Shown here one piece after another: positions 13,068 to 20,401 of a stretch of 21,315 nucleotides of DNA (positions are counted from its first letter, which is position 1; the number at the start of each line of letters is the position of its first letter). Origin of the DNA: SKVL01 sp046542915. Lineage in GTDB: Bacteria; Patescibacteriota; Minisyncoccia; Phycocordibacterales; CSBR16-193. The position numbers were made by a program, and so were the translations under genes. The stretch spans positions 1 to 21,315 of the forward strand of contig JBKHAI010000010.1 of NCBI GenBank assembly GCA_046542915.1. The letters are read 5' to 3'. The notes under the pieces were generated by a model that did no database searches, was not told the DNA's origin, and worked only from the letters and a program-made list of their open reading frames with translations.

Positions 13068-13532
13068 ATGTTAGAAGACCCTTACAGTGATCTGCTCTCC
13101 TTTCTGGAAGCTAAAAGAGCGGATTATAAAACATATGAACACGAGCCGGTCATAACCAGCGAAGAGGCCAGAGAGATCAAAAAAACCGATGCTACGGGCT
13201 TGAAGTCTTTGCTTTTTAAGACCGAAAACGGCTTGGTCTTGTTGGTTTTGCCCGGGGAAAAGAAGGTCTCTTCCAAAAAGGCCAGATCCTATTTAGATGT
13301 TAAGGATATTAGAATGGTAACGCCGGACGAGGTTCTCTCGGCTATGGGATGCGAAGTGGGAGGTTGTTATCCGATAGGGGAGATAGCCGGAATAAGAACT
13401 GTTTTGGATGAAAGCATCAAAGAAGCCGAGAGCTTGATCTTTAACGTGGGACGGCGCGACAGATCGGTGGAGATAACCAGAGATGAATTTGAAAGAGTAA
13501 CTTCTTTTGAGTGGGCTGATATCGCTTCTTAG
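13068..13532 (+). CDS. YbaK/EbsC-family aminoacyl-tRNA deacylase-like protein
   Basis: Members of this family (YbaK, ProX and the editing domain of bacterial ProRS) hydrolyse mischarged aminoacyl-tRNA. The 154-aa protein spans the whole fold: the N-terminal helix, YKTYEHEPVITSEEA, GLKSLLFKTENGLVLLVLPGEKKVS with the conserved Lys46, and GCEVGGCYPIG (94-104), which matches the family's G-x-GG-x-x-P-x-G loop. The specific substrate cannot be told. I start at the ATG at 13068. A longer frame begins with TTG at 13023, but its extra 15 codons cover the promoter. The stop overlaps that of dprA by 3-4 nt, tail to tail. Confidence 0.88.
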   Translation: MLEDPYSDLLSFLEAKRADYKTYEHEPVITSEEAREIKKTDATGLKSLLFKTENGLVLLVLPGEKKVSSKKARSYLDVKDIRMVTPDEVLSAMGCEVGGCYPIGEIAGIRTVLDESIKEAESLIFNVGRRDRSVEITRDEFERVTSFEWADIAS

Positions 13533-14392
13533 TTGATCTTGGGATAGATAACTCCCCCTGATTCCGTGATAACTCCCTTAAGCTCTAAGGATGATATTAA
13601 AGTATTGACCTCCGGAGCCGAAAGTCCGCTTTCTTCTATTAACCTGTTTCTTTTAACGGGCGAGCTTATTTTCTTCAAAAGCTCTTTTTCTTTTTCATTG
13701 ATGGTGCTTTTCGGGGTGTTTCGTTTTTCTTCTCTTTTCGGTTTTAAGACATTGATCAGATCCTCCGCCGAAGTTATCGGGAAAGCACCTTCACGGATAA
13801 GGTAGTTGGTGCCTGATGATCCGGCGGATAGTATGGATCCGGGCACCGCGCAAACATCCCTGTTATATTCCAGTCCCAAACGAGCCGTTATCAAGCTGCC
13901 GGATCGGATCTCCGCTTCCACTACCAAAATACAGTGGGACATTCCGGCCATTATTCGGTTCCTTTTCGGGAAGCTCCATTTAGTGGCCTTGAAGTCGGGT
14001 TCAAATTCAGAAAGGAGTACCCCACCGGAGTTTATTATTCTCTCCGCCAAAGCCAGATTACTTCTCGGGTAGAGAACTTCTTTATTGAGGCCCGAGCCGG
14101 GTATGGCTACTGTCGGAAGGTTGGCATCTAACGCGGCCGTATGGGCTTCGGCGTCTATTCCTAAAGCCAGTCCGGATACAATGGCTATTTTGTATCCGGC
14201 CAGTTTTTCTATTATTTCTAAGCAAACTCTTTTTCCATAAGGACTAACTTTTCGAGATCCGACGACGCATAAAAATACTCTGTCTTTTTCGGGGAGTTCT
14301 CCTTTAAGGTAAAGTTCACGAGGTGGATCGTCTATTTCCTTTAACAGCTCGGGAAACTCTTTCGGTGTAAGTTTTCGTATGATCTTGTCCAT
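13529..14392 (-). CDS. dprA: DNA processing protein DprA (Smf)
   Basis: DprA binds incoming single-stranded DNA during natural transformation and loads RecA. The 287-aa protein has the Rossmann-like DprA core: VGSRKVSPYG (44-53), SGLALGIDAEAH (73-84), PGSGLN (98-103), LLSEFEPD, WSFPKRNRIMAGMS (139-152), VVEAEIRSGSLITA (157-170), and AVPGSI with GTNYLI. A winged-helix C-terminal domain (about 233-284) follows; an N-terminal SAM-like domain is mostly missing. The start lies 6 nt after an extended -10 box (TGG-TACAAT), suggesting a leaderless mRNA. Competence genes are common even in small CPR genomes. Confidence 0.95.
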   Translation of the reverse strand: MDKIIRKLTPKEFPELLKEIDDPPRELYLKGELPEKDRVFLCVVGSRKVSPYGKRVCLEIIEKLAGYKIAIVSGLALGIDAEAHTAALDANLPTVAIPGSGLNKEVLYPRSNLALAERIINSGGVLLSEFEPDFKATKWSFPKRNRIMAGMSHCILVVEAEIRSGSLITARLGLEYNRDVCAVPGSILSAGSSGTNYLIREGAFPITSAEDLINVLKPKREEKRNTPKSTINEKEKELLKKISSPVKRNRLIEESGLSAPEVNTLISSLELKGVITESGGVIYPKIN

Positions 14393-14398
14393 CTTCTA

Positions 14399-14407
14399 AT
14401 TGTACCA
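14399..14407 (-). promoter_or_regulatory. Extended -10 promoter of dprA
   Basis: The minus strand reads TGG (14407-14405) then TACAAT (14404-14399), exactly 6 nt before the ATG at 14392. No clear -35 is visible. Confidence 0.6.
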
Positions 14408-14435
14408 CTGAGATCAGGATTTGTTGTTTTTATTT

Positions 14436-14463
14436 TTGCATTTTTTACCTGAAAGGTTACTAT
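14436..14463 (+). promoter_or_regulatory. Candidate promoter of serS
   Basis: TTGCAT (14436-14441) and TACTAT (14458-14463) are 16 bp apart. The start near 14470 gives a leader of roughly 33 nt with no Shine-Dalgarno. An overlapping TATTAT at 14461-14466 is an alternative -10. Confidence 0.45.
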
Positions 14464-14502
14464 TATTAGAGTAATTAAAAGATGCTTTAAGAAATTGGCA
14501 TT

Positions 14503-15777
14503 ATGTTAGATATAAATTTTATAAAAGATAACAAAGAACTGATAGGGGAAGGCGCCCGCAAAAAGAGGATCGATTTTGATGTTAATAAACTCTTGTCCGT
14601 TGATGAAGAAAGACGATCCTTACTGCAAGAAGTGGAAAAGCTGAGGGAAAAGCAGAATAAAGCCAATGAAAAGATATCCGAGGCCGAAGGTTCGGAAAAA
14701 AACTCCGCCATAGAAGAGATGAGAACCTTGAAGGAAGAGTTGCGAGCCAAGGAGGAAGAGTTGCAAAAGGTGATGAAAAAATGGCGAGAGCTTATGATAC
14801 TAGTTCCCAATATTCCGGACGTAACGGTTCCGGAAGGGGAAAGTGATGAGGATAATAAAGAGTTGCGGCAATGGGGAGCAAAACCCAAGTTCTCTTTTAC
14901 CCCCAAGAGCCACACCGAAATTATGGCTTCTTTGGATATGGCTGATTTTGAGAGAGGATCCAAAGTTTCCGGCTTTCGAGGTTACTTTTTGAAAAATGAC
15001 GCGTTCCTTTTAAGTTTTGCTATTTGGCAACACGCTCAGAATTTCTTTTTGAGGAAAGGCGGTTTTACACCGGTCTTGGCTCCGTCAATTATAAACAAAG
15101 AGGTCTTTTTGGGTACCGGCTATATCCCGCAAGGAGAGGACGACCTGTATAAGACCCAAGATGAACAGTATCTATCCGGTACCGCCGAAGTGCCCCTGAT
15201 GGGTTATTATATGGACGAGGTGATCGATAAAAAATCTCTTCCTATAAAACTGTTGGGATTTTCACCCTGTTTCCGCCGAGAGGCCGGCTCTCACGGCAAG
15301 GACACTAAGGGATTGATGCGTGTTCATGAGTTCTATAAATTTGAACAATTGATCTTGTGTGAAGCCAATCATGAGGAGTCGGTAAAATGGCACGAGTGGA
15401 TCAACGACAACGTTGAATCTTTTATGCAAGAACTTGAGATACCACATAGAGTTGTTGCCAACTGCGGTGCCGATCTAGGGCTGGGGCAGGTTAAAAAATA
15501 CGATGTGGAACTTTGGGTTCCCTCCGAGAACAAATATAGAGAGATCAGCTCGGCTTCTTATTTCCATGATTTCCAGTCACGGAGACTGAATATCCGTTAC
15601 CGCGATAGTGATGGAAAGATGTATTTTGTTCATTCCTTGAACTCTACCGCCGCACCGACTCCTCGGCTTTTGATCTCACTTATAGAGAACAACCAGCAGG
15701 AAGACGGATCCATCTCTATTCCCAAAGCATTGCAACCTTATATGGGAGGAAGGGAAAAGATAGAACTCTTGAGTTAG
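14503..15777 (+). CDS. serS: Seryl-tRNA synthetase
   Basis: SerRS charges tRNA-Ser (and tRNA-Sec where present) with serine. The 424-aa protein has normal length. Residues about 30-100 form the long antiparallel coiled-coil arm that grips the tRNA-Ser variable arm. The class II core follows: GTAEVPL (226-232), motif 2 FRREAGSHGKDTKGLMRVHEF (from residue 257), WVPSENKYREISSAS (338-352), and motif 3 around NSTAAPTPRLLISLIENNQ (from residue 380). The NSTAAPTPR form, in place of NGSGLAVGR of many bacteria, is a known variant in my memory. The stop is 19 nt before the ftsQ-like gene. Confidence 0.97.
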   Translation: MLDINFIKDNKELIGEGARKKRIDFDVNKLLSVDEERRSLLQEVEKLREKQNKANEKISEAEGSEKNSAIEEMRTLKEELRAKEEELQKVMKKWRELMILVPNIPDVTVPEGESDEDNKELRQWGAKPKFSFTPKSHTEIMASLDMADFERGSKVSGFRGYFLKNDAFLLSFAIWQHAQNFFLRKGGFTPVLAPSIINKEVFLGTGYIPQGEDDLYKTQDEQYLSGTAEVPLMGYYMDEVIDKKSLPIKLLGFSPCFRREAGSHGKDTKGLMRVHEFYKFEQLILCEANHEESVKWHEWINDNVESFMQELEIPHRVVANCGADLGLGQVKKYDVELWVPSENKYREISSASYFHDFQSRRLNIRYRDSDGKMYFVHSLNSTAAPTPRLLISLIENNQQEDGSISIPKALQPYMGGREKIELLS

Positions 15778-15781
15778 TCGG

Positions 15782-15790
15782 TGTTATACT
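15782..15790 (+). promoter_or_regulatory. Extended -10 promoter of the ftsQ-like gene
   Basis: TGT (15782-15784) plus TATACT (15785-15790) lies exactly 6 nt before the ATG at 15797, inside the 19-nt gap after serS. It predicts a leaderless transcript starting the ftsQ-like/capA-like unit. Confidence 0.6.
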
Positions 15791-15796
15791 TTAGAT

Positions 15797-16633
15797 ATGC
15801 CGACTCCGCGTATCAAAAAAAAACGAAGAGAGGCCAAGTTGAAAGCATTGGCGGAGCGTCTGGGAGTGATCTTCACCGGAGTGGTCATTACGTTGGCCGG
15901 TTTGGTCTTCGTGCTTCGTTTGGATGGCCTGACCATTAATACGGTCATTATAGAAAACGAAGAAGGGGTTTTGGATTTTGAAGATCTTAAAGAACAGATA
16001 AACGAGACCCTGTCCGGTTCTTATGTTTTTCTTCCCAAAAGGAACATCTTTATCTTCCCTGAAGACGAACTGGAAAGGACCTTGGAAATTAAGTTTCCGA
16101 GGATCGGATCCGTTGAGATAGAACGTGATGATCTTGAGACCCTTCGTATCTTTATAGAAGAACGCGAACCGACTGCTTTGTGGTGTGGCGAGGAACCGGA
16201 AGAGGAGCAAGAAAGAAGATGCTTTTATGTTGATGATAAAGGAATTATTTACTCAAAAGCTCCGAGTTTTTCCGATGATGTTTTCTTTCGTTATTACGGA
16301 GGCGGTGTTAGCATCAAAGATCCTTTGATGTCTGAAGTTCTGCCTGAAGAGAAAATAACGGAGATGAAAGAATTTGTTCTCCATTTACAGGAAATGAACC
16401 TCAATCCCAGAGCCGCCTTTATAAAAGAAGAGGAGTTTGAGATCTTTTTGGGTAAGGACAGTAAGCTTTATTTGAGCAATTACGAGTCAATAGAAGAAAG
16501 TTTCTCCAGACTGAATAATTTGATCAAAGGAAGCGAGACGAATTTCATCAGTGACCAAGGTCCCGAGTTCTCTTATATAGACCTTCGTTTCGGTAAAAGA
16601 GTTTTTTATAAGATGAAGGATGATGACGAATAA
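15797..16633 (+). CDS. FtsQ/DivIB-like cell division protein
   Basis: FtsQ/DivIB proteins link early and late divisome proteins through a POTRA domain outside the membrane. The 278-aa protein has a basic cytoplasmic N-terminus (TPRIKKKRREAKLKA), one TM helix (about 22-41), a POTRA-like segment (about 44-115; VIIENEEGVLDFEDLKEQI...FPRIGSVEIERDDLETLRIFIEEREPTALWC) and a following beta domain with CFYVDDKGIIYSKAP, the pattern seen in FtsQ. Two cysteines bracket an acidic insertion (WCGEEPEEEQERRC) and might pair outside. The family assignment rests on layout plus these weak motifs. It overlaps the next gene by 14 nt, implying translational coupling. Confidence 0.8.
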   Translation: MPTPRIKKKRREAKLKALAERLGVIFTGVVITLAGLVFVLRLDGLTINTVIIENEEGVLDFEDLKEQINETLSGSYVFLPKRNIFIFPEDELERTLEIKFPRIGSVEIERDDLETLRIFIEEREPTALWCGEEPEEEQERRCFYVDDKGIIYSKAPSFSDDVFFRYYGGGVSIKDPLMSEVLPEEKITEMKEFVLHLQEMNLNPRAAFIKEEEFEIFLGKDSKLYLSNYESIEESFSRLNNLIKGSETNFISDQGPEFSYIDLRFGKRVFYKMKDDDE

Positions 16634-17642
16634 AAATATTTTTCATTGGTCGGTTTTTCTGCTTTTCTTATCTTTTAGTTTTCTTTTTTTGTTAAATTGT
16701 TTTTCCGATCTCACGAGTTTGGAAACCGGAGTGGCTTCAAGGTCTCCGTATCTTTCTGAGGCGCCTCCTTCTAAAAATGATAAACCGCCGGAGATCAAGC
16801 TGGCTTTTGTGGGAGATATTATGATGGATCGGGGTGTTAAAAAGATGGCGGATATTTATGGTGAAGGTGATCTTTCTTACATAACTAAGCGCTTGGAATT
16901 CCCTGATGATCTTGACATTGTCTTTGGCAATCTGGAAGGTCCGGCTTCTGATGTCGGTCGTGATCTTAATAATAAATATTCTTTTAGAATGAACCCCTCG
17001 GCAGTTGAAGTCCTTGCCGATACCGGCTTCTCGGTCCTTTCGGTGGCTAATAATCACGCCGGCGACTGGGGGAGAGATGCTTTCGTTGACACCCTGGATA
17101 ATCTGGAAGAAGCCGGTATTTTAGCAACCGGAGGAGGCCATGATATCAATAACGCCGGAACACCGGCTGTGATTGAGACAAACGGTCTCTCTGTTGCTTT
17201 TCTGGGCTTTAGCGATGTTGGTCCCGACTGGATGCAGGTCAATAATTCCGAAGCCGGCATTTTGAATGCTAATTCGGATAATTTTGATGAGTACATAGTA
17301 AATGCCGCCGAAAACAGTGACATTTTAGTGGTCTCTTTTCATTTTGGCTCGGAGTACCAAAAAGAGCCGAGTGACAGACAAAAGTATCTTGCCAGACGAG
17401 CTATTGATCTCGGAGCCGATATCGTTGCCGGACATCATCCTCATGTCACCCAGCCGGTGGAGAAATACAGGGGCGGCCTGATCGCCTACAGCTTAGGTAA
17501 TTTTATATTTGATCAGGACTTCTCTCAAGAGACCATGGAGGGTTCGTTGTTGGTGGTGGGGGTCAGAGAGGGTGATCTATCTTATCATTATACAAGGAAA
17601 ATAAAGATGAATGATCGTTTTCAGCCGCGTCTAGAAAATTAA
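16620..17642 (+). CDS. CapA-family (PGA_cap) metallophosphatase-like protein
   Basis: CapA-like proteins are calcineurin-type metal-dependent enzymes first tied to poly-gamma-glutamate capsule synthesis; most homologues have no proven role. The 340-aa protein has one N-terminal hydrophobic helix (about 9-27), so it acts outside or is membrane-held. Signature motifs are FVGDIMMDRG (63-72), GNLEGP (103-108), SVANNHAGDWG (141-151), VSFHFGSEY (238-246), GHHPHV (271-276) and YSLGNFIFD (290-298). The position usually held by HWG is HFG here. The start has two ATGs in a row (16620, 16623) inside the end of the ftsQ-like gene. The Cys at residue 27 follows LLN, not a proper lipobox. The pairing suggests an envelope role. 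Confidence 0.9.
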   Translation: MMTNKNIFHWSVFLLFLSFSFLFLLNCFSDLTSLETGVASRSPYLSEAPPSKNDKPPEIKLAFVGDIMMDRGVKKMADIYGEGDLSYITKRLEFPDDLDIVFGNLEGPASDVGRDLNNKYSFRMNPSAVEVLADTGFSVLSVANNHAGDWGRDAFVDTLDNLEEAGILATGGGHDINNAGTPAVIETNGLSVAFLGFSDVGPDWMQVNNSEAGILNANSDNFDEYIVNAAENSDILVVSFHFGSEYQKEPSDRQKYLARRAIDLGADIVAGHHPHVTQPVEKYRGGLIAYSLGNFIFDQDFSQETMEGSLLVVGVREGDLSYHYTRKIKMNDRFQPRLEN

Positions 17643-17667
17643 CTGTAAACAGAGATGTTAATATGTT
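17639..17667 (+). promoter_or_regulatory. Candidate promoter of dus
   Basis: TTAACT (17639-17644, overlapping the capA-like stop) and TATGTT (17662-17667) are 17 bp apart. The start near 17674 would leave a leader of about 9 nt before the ATG at 17683. Confidence 0.45.
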
Positions 17668-17682
17668 AACCTGGTCTTTGTT

Positions 17683-18726
17683 ATGAAAGGATCTAATTTC
17701 TGGGAGAAAGCGGAAAAGCCGATAGTCGCCTCGGCTCCAATGGCCGGTGTAACTGATGCCGCTTTCCGTCGGGTCATGGCAAAATACTCCAAGTACGGGG
17801 GTAGTGATGATCCCTCCCGGGACACCACTTCCTTTGGAGCCCTGGATGTCATATTCACCGAGTTCGTCTCCGCTGACGGTCTTTTCTTGGCGGGCAAGGA
17901 AGAGTTAGCTGATTCCTTAAGTTACACCGAAGAGGAAAGACCTGTCGTGGCTCAGTTCTTTTCGCCTGATCCTGACCGAATGAAAAGATCGGCCGCTTTT
18001 GCCAAAGAGTTGGGTTTTGACGGTATTGATCTGAATATGGGCTGTCCCGACAGAGCGGTCTGTAAGCAAGGTGCCGGTGCCGAGGTAATAAAGACGCCGG
18101 AGTTGGCGCAGAAGATCATTAAAGCCGCCAAAGAGGGAGCTTCTGATATGCCGGTTTCCGTAAAGACCCGAGCCGGATATTTCTCCGATTCCGAGCTAAA
18201 TGACTGGATAACGGCGGTGTTAGAGACCGAGCCGGCCGCGCTCACTCTTCATGCCAGAACCAAAAAAGATATGTACAAAGTGCCGGCACGTTGGGACCTT
18301 GTTAAACAAACGGTAGAGCTCAGAGACAAGATCAAAGTTAAGACATCTGTTTTAGGAAACGGGGACATTTCTTCAATGGAGGATCTTTATGAAAAAGTAT
18401 CTCACAGTCAAGCCGATGGAGCTATGGTGGGACGGGTTCTTTTTGGTAACCCTTGGTTCTTTGATGAGCGAAAGATATCCTCCGGAGTATCCGTTACCGA
18501 GCGCCTTCGGGTTTTGGTGGAGCACTGTAAACTCTTTGAGGATCTATTTGCGGACAGAAAAAGTTTCGCCTTAATGAAGAAACATTATAAGGCCTATGTC
18601 TCCGGATGGGACGGTGCCAAAGAACTGCGTATCAAGCTAATGACGGCGAAAAGTGCTTCCGAGGTGGAGAGACTTGTTGATAACTATCTTTCAGAAGTCA
18701 ATATTGGCCAACAAGGACCTTTTTAG
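17683..18726 (+). CDS. tRNA-dihydrouridine synthase (DusB-like)
   Basis: Dus enzymes use FMN and NADPH to reduce uridines in the tRNA D-loop. The 347-aa protein shows APMAGVTDAAFRRV (18-31), the catalytic motif NMGCPDRAVCKQGAGAEV with C121, VKTRAG (160-165), LHARTKKDMY (189-198; H190), LGNGDISS (224-231) and AMVGRVLFGNPWFF (247-260), and a C-terminal helical tRNA-binding domain. Between the first strand and FTEFVSADGL there is an insertion of about 15-20 residues (YSKYGGSDDPSRDTTSFGALDV) that classic DusB lacks. I cannot say which D-loop position it modifies. A promoter candidate overlaps the preceding stop codon. Confidence 0.93.
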   Translation: MKGSNFWEKAEKPIVASAPMAGVTDAAFRRVMAKYSKYGGSDDPSRDTTSFGALDVIFTEFVSADGLFLAGKEELADSLSYTEEERPVVAQFFSPDPDRMKRSAAFAKELGFDGIDLNMGCPDRAVCKQGAGAEVIKTPELAQKIIKAAKEGASDMPVSVKTRAGYFSDSELNDWITAVLETEPAALTLHARTKKDMYKVPARWDLVKQTVELRDKIKVKTSVLGNGDISSMEDLYEKVSHSQADGAMVGRVLFGNPWFFDERKISSGVSVTERLRVLVEHCKLFEDLFADRKSFALMKKHYKAYVSGWDGAKELRIKLMTAKSASEVERLVDNYLSEVNIGQQGPF

Positions 18727-18767
18727 ATCCCGGTTATATATTTTTAAAAAACCTGATAAACTATATT

Positions 18768-18779
18768 TATAGTTACACT
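18768..18779 (+). promoter_or_regulatory. Candidate -10 region of the histidine kinase pair
   Basis: Two overlapping choices, TATAGT (18768-18773) and TACACT (18774-18779), lie 10 and 4 nt before the ATG at 18784. There is no convincing -35. Either would give a very short leader. Confidence 0.3.
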
Positions 18780-18783
18780 TATT

Positions 18784-20370
18784 ATGTATCCTCTAGCTCC
18801 GATAATTTTTTTAGTGGTATCCGACATGATCATTTTGGTCTTTGGTCTCTGGGTGTTTTATCGCAATCCCAGAAGTCGGGTTAACGTGGCCTTTTTTGGT
18901 CTGGTCTTGACCTCGGTCATTTGGTCCATACCGCATATCTTTCTGCAGTTTCCGGAGCCAACTGCCGAGTGGTTCAAGTTCTGGATAAATATGAACTTTA
19001 TCGGACCGGTGATATTTTTGAGTTTCTTTGTCTATTTTTCATACATCTTTCCGGAAAATAGAATAAAACTGCCGTGGTGGAAGGTTTTGCTGGTCACCGT
19101 TCCGCCGGTTGTTATCGTACCGTCCGCTTTTTTTCAGGAGATAGCTTCTTATGTCGCGGAGCCTAAGGGCTATATCGAGTGGGGCTTTACCTTTTATCTC
19201 TTTTATTTCTTCTTCTTCCTTTATTTTCTTTGGGGGGTAATTAATTTTTACCGAAAATTAGGTAATAGGAACAAGTCCGATACTAAAGCACTGATGATAA
19301 TCTTCGTGGGATTATCTCTAGGGGCCTTAACGGGAGTTTTCTTTAGCGGTATCTTGCCGATAATTTTTAAGAACGAGAGATTTTTGTATCTGGGACCTTC
19401 TCTCGGAGGGTTGTTCTTTATGGTCTCTTGCGGTTACGCCATTATCCGCTACGATCTTATGGATATCAAGATAATAGCCAAGCGGGCTTTCTTTTACGGC
19501 GTCATCACTGTTGTCAGCACGATGCTTTTGAGTCTGGTGGTCATTATCAGCCGTTTCTTAGAGGACCAACATCCATCTCTGTCTGTCTGGTTGATCCCCG
19601 CCGTCTTTTCGGTCTTGGCCGTCCTACTCGGTTTCTATATCTGGAATGCCATTCATATCGCCGAGGCCTTAAAACACGAATTCGTTACCGTAGTAACCCA
19701 CAAATTCCGAACCCCTTTGACCCACATAATGTGGTCTATAGAAGACCTGAAGATGGATGACTTAACCGACAAACAAAGAGAGAATGTCAGAGCCATAGAG
19801 AACTCCAGTAAAAGCGTCATTGAACTTGTTAATCTGTTGACCGAGGTATCCGAAGGCAAGGACGAATTTACCGCTTCCCGAAGGGATATCAATCTTTCCG
19901 ATATCTTAAGAGAGGCCCTTAAAGAACAAAAGCAGGTAGCCGAAAGAAAAGGAATTGAACTGGAAGAGCGTATCAACGAAGAGATCATCGTCTCAGCCGA
20001 GAAGAAGAAGTTAAGGTTCGTCATCAATGTATTAATAGAGAACGCTCTGACCTATACCCCCAGTGGCGGTAAGATCACGGTAACCTTGGTATCCGACGGC
20101 TCCCGAGTCCGTCTCAAGGTCAAAGACAACGGTATCGGAATGAGTAAAGGAACTCAGGAGTTGGTCTTCTCCACCTTCTTCCGTGGTGATGCCGCCCGAT
20201 CCAAATACACCGAAGGAATGGGAGTCGGTCTTTACATCACCAAGAACATCATTGACGACTTCGGAGGTGATACCGGTTTCTTCTCCGAAGGCGAAGGTAA
20301 AGGTAGCACCTTCTATGTGGAGTTGCCGGTGGTGGATATTTATGAGCTTGGTAATTATCCCGCGGATTAA
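18784..20370 (+). CDS. Membrane sensor histidine kinase (7TM N-terminal region)
   Basis: This 528-aa protein has about nine hydrophobic helices. Seven (residues 5-25, 34-54, 66-88, 99-117, 135-155, 169-194, 200-221) resemble the histidine-kinase N-terminal 7TM sensor region, ending in the RYDLMDIKIIAKRAFFY segment. Two more TM helices follow (about 237-256 and 266-290). The cytoplasmic kinase has HisKA with H306 (VTHKFRTPLTH), N box N420 (LIENALTYTP), G1 DNGIGM (448-453), F box VFSTFFRG (461-468) and G2 GMGVGLYITKNII (478-490). All catalytic motifs are intact. The signal is unknown. No response regulator is adjacent; a paralogous kinase starts 31 nt downstream. Confidence 0.95.
   Translation: MYPLAPIIFLVVSDMIILVFGLWVFYRNPRSRVNVAFFGLVLTSVIWSIPHIFLQFPEPTAEWFKFWINMNFIGPVIFLSFFVYFSYIFPENRIKLPWWKVLLVTVPPVVIVPSAFFQEIASYVAEPKGYIEWGFTFYLFYFFFFLYFLWGVINFYRKLGNRNKSDTKALMIIFVGLSLGALTGVFFSGILPIIFKNERFLYLGPSLGGLFFMVSCGYAIIRYDLMDIKIIAKRAFFYGVITVVSTMLLSLVVIISRFLEDQHPSLSVWLIPAVFSVLAVLLGFYIWNAIHIAEALKHEFVTVVTHKFRTPLTHIMWSIEDLKMDDLTDKQRENVRAIENSSKSVIELVNLLTEVSEGKDEFTASRRDINLSDILREALKEQKQVAERKGIELEERINEEIIVSAEKKKLRFVINVLIENALTYTPSGGKITVTLVSDGSRVRLKVKDNGIGMSKGTQELVFSTFFRGDAARSKYTEGMGVGLYITKNIIDDFGGDTGFFSEGEGKGSTFYVELPVVDIYELGNYPAD
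19429..19482 (+). repeat. 54-nt repeat shared by the two kinase genes, copy 1
   Basis: This stretch, encoding CGYAIIRYDLMDIKIIAK, matches 21062-21115 at 53 of 54 positions, while flanking sequence is clearly diverged. Confidence 0.85.
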
Positions 20371-20401
20371 GAAACTATTTGTTTATTGAAGCTTGGAAAA
20401 T

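Noticed and set aside
16620..16720. Lipoprotein signal in the CapA-like protein
   Set aside because: A Cys follows the hydrophobic stretch, but Asn precedes it and the lipobox consensus is not met.
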